A stretch of DNA of 6,497 nt from an uncultured Opitutia bacterium. Its GTDB lineage: Bacteria > Verrucomicrobiota > Verrucomicrobiia > Opitutales > UBA953. Below the pieces are notes generated by a model. It saw only the letters and a program-made list of their open reading frames with translations. It did no database searches and was not told the origin of the DNA. The DNA lies in contig CAIMFE010000195.1 in assembly GCA_903840235.1 (NCBI GenBank), forward strand, positions 1 to 6,497, written 5' to 3'. The position numbers and the translations under genes were made by a program. Every line of letters begins with the position of its first letter. The first letter of the stretch is position 1. Below are positions 1 through 6,206 of the stretch, one piece after another.

Positions 1-30
1 ACGCCCGACGCTAATAACGGACAAGCCTAA
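1..30 (+). CDS. possible 3' tail of an upstream gene (partial)
   Basis: Frame 1 reads nine codons (TPDANNGQA) and stops at TAA 28-30, about 25 bases before a plus-oriented intrinsic terminator, which is where the end of an upstream plus-strand gene is expected. The frame 2 alternative (RPTLITDKPKRF, stop 38-40) uses the rarer codons CTA and ATA, so frame 1 is slightly favoured. The fragment is too short to identify a family, and neither frame is proven. Confidence 0.25.
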   Translation, partial: TPDANNGQA

Positions 31-54
31 GCGGTTCTAAGTAGAATTCAGTAT

Positions 55-92
55 AAAGCCCGATGGATTTAAAATTCATCGGGCTTTTTGTT
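55..92 (+). terminator. Rho-independent terminator of the upstream transcript
   Basis: A perfect 11-bp inverted repeat pairs AAAGCCCGATG (55-65) with CATCGGGCTTT (77-87). The stem can extend inward through a G-U pair (66/76) and three A-T pairs to a three-base loop (70-72). It runs directly into the T-rich tract TTTTTGTT (85-92). The T tract on the right makes it a plus-strand terminator; the reverse direction has only three T's. It insulates the operon starting at 134 from whatever lies upstream. Positions 93-133 contain no gene and no convincing -35/-10 pair. Confidence 0.9.
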
Positions 93-133
93 GCCCGAAT
101 TAAATCGACCCTCAATCTGGCGGGTAGTCCCCT

Positions 134-3100
134 ATGTCCCGCGCCCTTCGCATTAGTCTAATCGCACTCGGAAGTATCGTTTTACTGCTTGGACTGCTGG
201 TACTTTATATTGATTCGGAATTAAAACCTGAACCTCTCGGCAAACGCGTGGCGGTTCTACTCTCCGAAGCAAAAATCAAAGGCGGCATTACTAAAGTCCA
301 AGCGGCCCTCGACGGAACTTTTAGCGCCGAAGGCGTCGACCTCACCCTTCCCAACGGCACCCAAATCAAAGTAGCCTCACTCGATGGAAAAATAAATATT
401 CTATCCACGGTCTTCGGTACACTGAGTTTAGATAAAATTGAGATTAAAAATATTGAGGTCGACCTCTCCCGCCCTGTCCCAATCACCGGACCCAAAGTTC
501 CTGAAAGTAACGCAGCCTCTAAACTGCCGAAATTTACTATTGGCGCGTATGCTATCACCGGTCGTGCCACCCTCGCGGATGATTATTTAATTCGCTTCAG
601 CGTCCGCGGTGATTCGTTTGATTCAGCCGGACGTATTGATCTGCGCGCAGGTATCGCGTGGCCTGGATTTACTATCGGAACTAATAAAACATCCCCACGT
701 GCCGAAATTACTTTAAAAGCCGACCTGCAAAGACCGCTCGGTGGAGACGGTACACGCATCGATCATTTACTGAAAGATTTTCGAAACATCGATTTACAGT
801 GCATTGCGAAAGACGATAGCCCGCTCAACGCCGGAAGCATGACGCTCAATTTGGTCGGAGCCCGTGATAAAGATAGTAAACTCATTCTCAACGGTACCCT
901 GCGCGACAGTTATCAAAACGCAGCCACCCAGTTTAATCTCACAGAGATTGATGGTAAAATCAATGGCACCGCCCAGTTCAGCCTCGATCCGAAAAAATTA
1001 GGCGTCCTAAGCGACAGTCTACCCGCTTGTGCCATCACTGGAAAACTCGAAGCCGAACTGAATGCGCTCAGCGGCCAGTGGTATGTAAAAACCGATAGCA
1101 ATTTAGCCTGGTCCAATCTTTCTCGTTATTCGAAAACAATTAAAAGTAATACCAAGTCGGAATGGAACATTAAAGCCGAAGCGAAAAAGAGCGAAGAAGG
1201 TCTGACCATCCAGAGCTTAGCCATCGTCGGTAATGGTATTAACTTAAGTTTAGTTCAGCCGTTGTCTTGGAAGCCGGGTCAGGAAATTAAAGATACAAAA
1301 TTAAACTGCGTCGCCCGCCAAGCGCCTCTGATTTCACTGAATCCCATCTTGGCATCAATGAATTTAGCCGTGATCGATGGACAGTGGTCGGGCGAAGCGG
1401 AAATAAGTTTAGTTAAAGGCGAACCGCAGATTAAAACGATTATCCCGCATCGCTTTGAAAATCTAACCATCGAACGCAGTGGAAAAGTTCTGGTTCAAGG
1501 CATCACTGTCGACCTGCCCATACGCGCCGAAGGCACCACGGTCTTTTTTGCACCGCTCAAAGTGAGTTGCCCAAGCGGCGTCATCGCCTCAGGCGAAGCT
1601 TCCATAAACTATAGTCAGGACGGTAGTGGATCGGCGAATGGAAATCTGAATATTGGTATCGCTGAATTAGCAAGCCAACCAGGCTGGGAAGATTTACCGA
1701 CCGATAAATTACAAGGGGTGCGTGCGGTGACTCAGTTCCAAGTGAGTCTCGATGCGAAACAAAATATTACAGTTAAAAAACTGGAATCACAAATCATCCG
1801 CCAGAACTTAGAATTACTTCAAGTTAAGCTTCGTCAACCCTACGCACTGAATGGACCTAAGCCCACGGGTGTGCTCTTAGAACTTACGGCAACCAAGTTA
1901 CCCCTCGAATCCTTAGGTGCCCTTGTCCCTGGCTTAAGTATTTCAGGCAGTCTCGATAAAGCCGAACTCGTGGCGGGCTTTAAAGCTGATGGCTTATTTA
2001 TTCGGACAGAAGGATCGCCGGTTTCGTTCGTCGATACCACCGTGGGCTGGAAAAATAAAACTTGGGTGAAACGCTGCGATTTAGCTGCTTCACTTGATTT
2101 ATTCTTCGGCGAGAAAAGTAGCACGATGAATTTCACCCACGCTACTTTGAAAAATCGGACGAGAACTTTAGCGGACGGCGATTGTACGATTGGACTTGGA
2201 CAAGGTAGCACGTCATTAAATCTCACCGGCAACCTAGGGGCCATCGCTGAACAACCTTTCGGTGAAGCTATTTCGAATATCGCCACTGGAAATTACCAAG
2301 TAAAAGCGAACGTCGTTAACGGTGGAGAAATATCCACATCCGTTAAAGTGACTGATTTGAGCTTCAAAGATCGCCCAGCAAAAATTAAAAATGTAGCGTT
2401 CGTTGGCCAATGCACACCGAACTCCGACGGCTTAACCGCCGAAGGTATGGTGAAAATGCAGGTGGATAAAATTTCTGAAGGCAAAATTTCTATCACCCAA
2501 AAAATTAAAGGTGCGAAGACAGACTGGAAAGTGAACGCTAACTTCGAATCCATTCAGGGTGATGATGTGTTACAGCTCTTATCGAAGAGCACAGACGAAA
2601 ATGTGAAGCCCACTAAAAAGAATACTCAAGTGGACCGCGTACCACTCTGGACTAATCACACTGGAAACGTTCAGTTGCTGGTCAAAAAGGCGCTTCTGCA
2701 AGGAATTCAAATCGAGAATCTAGCTCTGAAAGTAGAGGCTACCGACAATCAGATCACGCTCTCAAAAGTCGCAGGTAAATTTGCGAGCGGCACTTTAGCG
2801 GGTGACGGCAAGCTTGTCTTTCAGCCCACCACCGTCGGCGGACCTTATATTTTAAATAGCAAAGTCAGCCTAAACCAATTCGACTTCAGCATCATCGCCA
2901 CAGCCTTCCCAGCGCTCAGTGATTTCATTCAGGGCAAAGGCGATGCCACCGTGACCGCTGATGGCGTGGCACCTAATTGCGAAGTGCTTGTTGATAAATT
3001 AAATATTAATGCGAGTCTGCTTTCTAAGGACGGACGGATTCAAGCTTTTGGTAAGCAAAATAGCGCGATGGCGATTACCGCAAGTAAAGCGGGCGAAACG

Positions 3101-3682
3101 GCCAATTTATTGGGCGGTATTGCCATCCTTGCGGGAGCACTTACCAAAAATCAGGCGCAAGGTGAAAAAATTGCTAAAGTAGGTCTGGCGGTAACCACCG
3201 TCGGCAAACTTCAGAAATCACTTTCGCAATTTAATTACAAAACTGCCGAAGTACAAATTCAGCGTTTATCTGATGGAACTTTAAAAATTAATAAGACGCT
3301 CATCAAAAATGACGTCTTAAGTTTCTCCGCGGCCGGAAAAATTTCGGCAGATCGGGCACTATCGATGATGGATTGGCCTTTAAATATTAAGGCCGATTTA
3401 CGCGGGGCGGGTGAATACAAAGAATATTTCACGACTTTAGGTTTTGCCAATCCGCAGCCCTCTCCCGATGGACTCACCCAAGGTCCGGGCATTGAATTTA
3501 CTGGCTCCATTAACAATCTGAAGAACGACTTAGAACAGCGACTCCAAGCTGCGATTAACAATATTCAGTCGGGACTAAATTCTGGAAATCAAAATCCGAC
3601 CCAAGGAGCTCCGACCGCGCCTAACCCCACTAACATGGTGCCCAGAAGGGTTAACCCTCTTGATTCCATTTTGGGTCGTTAA
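134..3682 (+). CDS. AsmA-like / TamB-type membrane-anchored periplasmic protein, 1182 aa
   Basis: Seen: a short basic N-terminus (MSRALR) followed by one hydrophobic segment at about residues 7-26, then some 1,100 residues of alternating hydrophobic and polar strands with no enzyme motif. Around residues 842-900 there is the typical AsmA C-terminal pattern: GNVQLLVKK, then QIENLALKV, then KVAGKFASGTLAGDGKL. The last 41 residues form a low-complexity Asn/Pro/Gln/Gly tail. About eight cysteines are scattered through the chain. Known: AsmA-superfamily proteins (AsmA, YhdP, TamB, YicH, YdbH) are anchored in the inner membrane and form a long beta groove across the periplasm, moving phospholipids or helping outer-membrane assembly. 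The length matches the large members YhdP and TamB, but I cannot assign it to either. Inferred: a role in envelope lipid homeostasis. The ATG at 134 is chosen because the membrane anchor follows at once; no Shine-Dalgarno is visible upstream. It is the first gene of a probable three-gene operon, with the next start 5 bases after its stop. Confidence 0.8.
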   Translation: MSRALRISLIALGSIVLLLGLLVLYIDSELKPEPLGKRVAVLLSEAKIKGGITKVQAALDGTFSAEGVDLTLPNGTQIKVASLDGKINILSTVFGTLSLDKIEIKNIEVDLSRPVPITGPKVPESNAASKLPKFTIGAYAITGRATLADDYLIRFSVRGDSFDSAGRIDLRAGIAWPGFTIGTNKTSPRAEITLKADLQRPLGGDGTRIDHLLKDFRNIDLQCIAKDDSPLNAGSMTLNLVGARDKDSKLILNGTLRDSYQNAATQFNLTEIDGKINGTAQFSLDPKKLGVLSDSLPACAITGKLEAELNALSGQWYVKTDSNLAWSNLSRYSKTIKSNTKSEWNIKAEAKKSEEGLTIQSLAIVGNGINLSLVQPLSWKPGQEIKDTKLNCVARQAPLISLNPILASMNLAVIDGQWSGEAEISLVKGEPQIKTIIPHRFENLTIERSGKVLVQGITVDLPIRAEGTTVFFAPLKVSCPSGVIASGEASINYSQDGSGSANGNLNIGIAELASQPGWEDLPTDKLQGVRAVTQFQVSLDAKQNITVKKLESQIIRQNLELLQVKLRQPYALNGPKPTGVLLELTATKLPLESLGALVPGLSISGSLDKAELVAGFKADGLFIRTEGSPVSFVDTTVGWKNKTWVKRCDLAASLDLFFGEKSSTMNFTHATLKNRTRTLADGDCTIGLGQGSTSLNLTGNLGAIAEQPFGEAISNIATGNYQVKANVVNGGEISTSVKVTDLSFKDRPAKIKNVAFVGQCTPNSDGLTAEGMVKMQVDKISEGKISITQKIKGAKTDWKVNANFESIQGDDVLQLLSKSTDENVKPTKKNTQVDRVPLWTNHTGNVQLLVKKALLQGIQIENLALKVEATDNQITLSKVAGKFASGTLAGDGKLVFQPTTVGGPYILNSKVSLNQFDFSIIATAFPALSDFIQGKGDATVTADGVAPNCEVLVDKLNINASLLSKDGRIQAFGKQNSAMAITASKAGETANLLGGIAILAGALTKNQAQGEKIAKVGLAVTTVGKLQKSLSQFNYKTAEVQIQRLSDGTLKINKTLIKNDVLSFSAAGKISADRALSMMDWPLNIKADLRGAGEYKEYFTTLGFANPQPSPDGLTQGPGIEFTGSINNLKNDLEQRLQAAINNIQSGLNSGNQNPTQGAPTAPNPTNMVPRRVNPLDSILGR
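3643..3662 (+). other. imperfect hairpin near the end of the AsmA-like gene
   Basis: The 12-bp palindrome AGGGTTAACCCT (3647-3658) can fold as a four-pair stem with a TTAA loop. Beyond one A-C mismatch it gains three more outer pairs (C3643-G3662, A3644-T3661 and a G-U pair). It lies about 25 bases upstream of the permease TTG start. No long T tract follows, so it does not look like a terminator. It could affect ribosome passage or message stability between the two genes, or it may be chance. Confidence 0.25.
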
Positions 3683-3687
3683 TAAAA

Positions 3688-4632
3688 TTGAGAAATAAAT
3701 TTGGCATCATCGGGTGGGGATTTTTGATAATCGTTTCCGTAGCGCTCATCGCCCTCGCCCAAGGTTCAGCAGGCTTTGGTTGGGGGAAGGATTACGAACT
3801 TCTGGCCTTACGATTACCCCGAGTGTTGGCCGCAGTCGTGGCGGGATTCGCCTTAGGCATCGGCGGTGGCACTCAACAAGGGCTCTTCCGCAATCCACTC
3901 GCCGACCCAGGATTAACCGGAGTCTTCGGCGGAGCACTTTTAGGTATCGCAATCATGATGGCCAGCGGTGGCACCTGGGTGTGGGAAAATACTTGGGCCA
4001 TTTCTGTAGCCGCCTTTGCTGGAGCCAGTCTCATTTCAATTTTACTTGTGATCGTCGGCGGTGGCGGTTCCACGTCGAAACTTCTTCTCACGGGACTTGG
4101 ACTCAATGCCTTTGCCGCAGCGGGCACCTTAATCATCGCCAATTTATTTAGCTCTTCGCGCGATGTTTTATTGAGCGGAATCACGGGCGACTGGCTCGGC
4201 TTAGCAACGCTTTCAAGCATCATGTGGCCCATAGGACTTTGTCTTGCCGCATCCATTCTCTTGTTAGTCCAAGCACGCGCACTGGATCAATTATCACTCG
4301 GCGAAGAAGTAGCGCAAACACGTGGGCTCGACGTTAACTCCATTCGACGAAGAGGAATAATATTAACCGCCTTAGCCGCGGCCGCCGCGACTTGCTTAGT
4401 CGGACAGGTGGCCTTCGTTGGATTAATTGCCCCGCACTGTGCGCGAATTTTAATTGGTCCCCGACATAAGTTCATGTTGCCACTCGCCGGCCTCATCGGT
4501 GCGCTCTTACTTTTATTAGCCGACACCCTGGGCCGCTCGCTCTGGCCCCAAACTCCCCTCTCCGCCGCAGCGATGACTGCTCTCTTAGGCGCTCCCGTGT
4601 TCATCTGGATTGCCTCACGCCACCATGAGTAA
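3688..4632 (+). CDS. FecCD/BtuC-family ABC transporter permease (siderophore, heme or cobalamin uptake)
   Basis: This is the inner-membrane channel subunit of a type II ABC importer, which works as a homodimer with the ATPase encoded next. The 314 residues are close to the usual 320-340 and rich in hydrophobic helices (8-10 predicted by eye). Family hallmarks in order are LRLPR (41-45), QGLFRNPLADPG (64-75), LLTGLGLN (133-140), the ATPase-contacting loop LSLGEEVAQTRGLDV (202-216), FVGLIAPHCAR (243-253), LLLADTLGR (275-283) and ALLGAP (298-303). Two motifs are unusual. The normal ELPVG before the last helix reads TPLSA (289-293), and the central W-x-x-G-S-L region is only partly kept (GDWLG, 167-171). 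The start is TTG: an in-frame stop lies at 3661-3663, no ATG or GTG lies between it and 3688, and the first transmembrane helix begins at about residue 8. There is no Shine-Dalgarno, so translation is probably coupled to the preceding gene, which ends 5 bases upstream. Substrate cannot be read from the sequence. Confidence 0.93.
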   Translation: MRNKFGIIGWGFLIIVSVALIALAQGSAGFGWGKDYELLALRLPRVLAAVVAGFALGIGGGTQQGLFRNPLADPGLTGVFGGALLGIAIMMASGGTWVWENTWAISVAAFAGASLISILLVIVGGGGSTSKLLLTGLGLNAFAAAGTLIIANLFSSSRDVLLSGITGDWLGLATLSSIMWPIGLCLAASILLLVQARALDQLSLGEEVAQTRGLDVNSIRRRGIILTALAAAAATCLVGQVAFVGLIAPHCARILIGPRHKFMLPLAGLIGALLLLLADTLGRSLWPQTPLSAAAMTALLGAPVFIWIASRHHE

Positions 4633-5317
4633 TCCGCTCATCCAGTGCCGTCAATTATCGGTCGAGCAACAAAGCTCACCGATATTAAATGATATCAACT
4701 TAGAAGTCTTCAGCGGACAGAGTCTTGCGATTGTCGGACCTAATGGCGCTGGAAAAACCACCCTGCTCAGATCTCTGGCGGGTTTAATTCCTCACGCCCG
4801 TGGCGAAATCAATATCCGCGGAAAAAATATTTTGAACATTTCACCCAAAACTCTCTCTGAGTTTTTATCTTATTTACCACAAAATCCAACGTGTGCCTGG
4901 GATTTTACCGTTCGTGATTTCGGTGAACTCTCCATGCATCCAGATTTATTCGAACATTGGATAAGTCGCTTCAAACTTAACGGAAAACTAGGTTCACCCT
5001 TATCACAACTTTCTGGAGGAGAAAGAAAATCGGTTCATCTCAGTCTCGCCTTCAGCGTGCTCGGCAATCCACTACAGAAAATATTGTTATTAGACGAGCC
5101 CACCGCCGCCCTCGATCATGATCGAGCTCTCTTGGTTGCACTGGCCATCAAGGAATTTACCGAGGCGGGGGCGGCGGTTTTATGCACAACGCACGACCTG
5201 CCCCTTGCGCAATCCTGCAAAGAAATTTTAGTTTTGGATGCTGGACGGGTAATTAAAAAAGGCTCACCGAATGATATTTTAACGGCTGATTTGATTAAGC
5301 TGATTGGAAATAAATAA
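4625..5317 (+). CDS. ABC transporter ATPase of the FecE/BtuD/HmuV group
   Basis: This cytoplasmic ATPase powers the permease encoded just upstream. All nucleotide-binding elements are intact in the 230-residue protein: Walker A GPNGAGKTT (38-46), Q-loop Gln86 in YLPQ, signature LSGGE (129-133), Walker B ILLLDE with catalytic Glu158, D-loop AALD (161-164) and switch His190 in TTHD. The signature ends in Glu rather than Gln, and the helical domain is short. Both traits, together with LNGKLGSPLSQLSGGE resembling the same stretch of E. coli BtuD, point to cobalamin or heme importers more than to ferric-citrate or hydroxamate ones. That is an inference, and HmuV-type heme ATPases share the LSGGE signature. 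I chose the ATG at 4625 over an in-frame TTG at 4610. The ATG overlaps the permease end as ATGAGTAA (8 bases), a usual coupling arrangement, and MSNPLIQC suits the family N-terminus. No substrate-binding protein gene follows; the next gene is convergent. Confidence 0.93.
   Translation: MSNPLIQCRQLSVEQQSSPILNDINLEVFSGQSLAIVGPNGAGKTTLLRSLAGLIPHARGEINIRGKNILNISPKTLSEFLSYLPQNPTCAWDFTVRDFGELSMHPDLFEHWISRFKLNGKLGSPLSQLSGGERKSVHLSLAFSVLGNPLQKILLLDEPTAALDHDRALLVALAIKEFTEAGAAVLCTTHDLPLAQSCKEILVLDAGRVIKKGSPNDILTADLIKLIGNK
5111..5126. repeat. 16-bp perfect palindrome inside the ATPase gene
   Basis: CTCGATCATGATCGAG is its own reverse complement. It encodes Leu-Asp-His-Asp-Arg at and just after the D-loop, so protein constraint explains part of it. 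A perfect 16-bp palindrome is expected about 0.1 times in random sequence of this length. No function is claimed. Confidence 0.9.
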
Positions 5318-6202
5318 TTAAGCACTCGGCAGCAGCTGCCCAGCACGCGCGGACGCAAACAAGTATTGTTGAGCCAGACCAGCAGCGGAGCCGAAGTGAA
5401 TGCGTCCAAAGGTTTCGAAGTCAGCCGGACGTTTATAATTCAATCCGTAAGCGGACGACAAAGCCTGAACAATCCAGGTATCCACTGGAAAAGATTCTAG
5501 TCTTTGAAAGCCAAACAAAGCCACACAAGCCGCCACCTTAGGTCCCACTCCAGGCAGGGTCTGTAATTTTCCAATTAAGTCAGGCGTCGAAAGTTTTTGA
5601 AATTCTTCCACCCACTGTGGTTGCGATTCTAAAACGCGGGCCGTATTACGAATAAAGTTTGCCCGATAACCCAGCGCGCAGGCCTTCAATTCGGCATCGG
5701 TCGCTCGAGCTAAAACTGTCCAAGTGGGAAGTTGATGAAAGGAACCGCCAATTGGTTCGCCCAGTTGATTAGCTAAACTGGCGACCATTTTCCTAATCTG
5801 TAAAATACGCTTATTCGAACTGCATAAAAATCCGATTAAAGTTTCATGGGGGTCGTGTTTTAAAATTCTTAAACCCGGAAAATTTTTCAGCGCACGGTCG
5901 AGTACTGGATCCGAGCGCCACGGCAAACGATCGATGAGTTTAGCCTGCTGACCTTGGGCATCAAAATAGCTTAAGAGAAATTCTTCTGTGCAGGCGGCCG
6001 AGGGGCAAGTCCGCCACTGCAAATGATTTTGATGATGACTTAGGCTGACGAGAGAATTTCCGAGCGGACCCGTCCAAATTCCGTCTTTATCTTTTTCCCA
6101 ACGGAAGGACTGACCGCCATCGAGTTGCTCGGCTAAAGATTTTTCTGCAATAGGGTGCGATAACGGCAATGTCCGCCACTCAGTCCACGAAAGAGCGGTC
6201 AT
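5318..6202 (-). CDS. 8-oxoguanine DNA glycosylase/AP lyase, OGG1-like (HhH-GPD superfamily)
   Basis: This enzyme excises 8-oxoguanine from DNA and may nick the resulting abasic site, in base excision repair. The 294 residues match the core of human OGG1. GGQSFRW (29-35) contains the glycine that reads the lesion. FLCSSN (126-131 region) is the CSSNNN segment. LGYRANF (178-184) keeps the Tyr203/Arg204 pair. The helix-hairpin-helix LPGVGPKVAAC (216-226) carries the catalytic lysine, Lys222 (Lys249 in human OGG1), and Cys226 (Cys253). PVD holds catalytic Asp241 (Asp268). GLAQQYLF (275-282) keeps Gln315 and Phe319 as Gln278 and Phe282. Changes are Arg154 to Gln135, Asp252 to Ala225 and His270 to Trp243. 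AlkA-type alkylation glycosylase is a less likely alternative, because AlkA lacks GQSFRW. The ATG at 6202 is preferred over one at 6280: it lies 4 bases after the upstream gene's stop, whereas the longer form would overlap that gene by 74 bases. There is no Shine-Dalgarno. Confidence 0.9.
   Translation of the reverse strand: MTALSWTEWRTLPLSHPIAEKSLAEQLDGGQSFRWEKDKDGIWTGPLGNSLVSLSHHQNHLQWRTCPSAACTEEFLLSYFDAQGQQAKLIDRLPWRSDPVLDRALKNFPGLRILKHDPHETLIGFLCSSNKRILQIRKMVASLANQLGEPIGGSFHQLPTWTVLARATDAELKACALGYRANFIRNTARVLESQPQWVEEFQKLSTPDLIGKLQTLPGVGPKVAACVALFGFQRLESFPVDTWIVQALSSAYGLNYKRPADFETFGRIHFGSAAGLAQQYLFASARAGQLLPSA
5328..5340 (-). terminator. weak candidate terminator hairpin for the glycosylase transcript
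   Basis: GGCAG and CTGCC form a 5-bp GC-rich stem around a three-base loop within the last codons of the glycosylase gene. Read on the minus strand it is followed, after six bases, by the T-rich stretch TTAATTATTTATTT. The stem is short and the T tract is neither adjacent nor uniform, so this is only a candidate. No better terminator is visible for either convergent transcript near 5317. Confidence 0.2.
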
Positions 6203-6206
6203 GAAA

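Noticed and set aside
1..133. Riboswitch (cobalamin type) or Fur-like operator ahead of the operon
   Set aside because: The region is too short and shows no B12-box-like element or Fur-like inverted repeat; the only structure is the intrinsic terminator.
455..466. 12-bp palindrome GAGGTCGACCTC
   Set aside because: Palindromes of this length are expected once or twice by chance in a window of this size, and it is within coding sequence.
205..2553. Several minus-strand open frames of 60-150 codons opposite the AsmA-like gene
   Set aside because: They lie wholly antisense to a well-supported gene, have no family motifs and show composition expected from reading the opposite strand.
3660..3688. 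Promoter-like TTGATT, 17-bp spacer, TAAAAT
   Set aside because: The -10 would overlap the permease TTG start, so transcription would begin downstream of it and could not produce the intact protein. Likely chance in AT-rich sequence.
3714..4151. 145-codon plus-strand frame inside the permease gene
   Set aside because: It is an Arg/His/Ser-rich shifted reading of the permease with no recognisable motif; the permease frame carries all FecCD hallmarks.
4610..4624. Upstream TTG start for the ATPase (adds MPHAT)
   Set aside because: The ATG at 4625 gives a normal family N-terminus and a short overlap with the permease stop; the TTG has no supporting ribosome-binding site.
5255..5260. A6 run (T6 on the minus strand) as a terminator for the glycosylase transcript
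   Set aside because: No stable GC-rich stem directly precedes the T run on the minus strand; only a 4-bp partial pairing was found.
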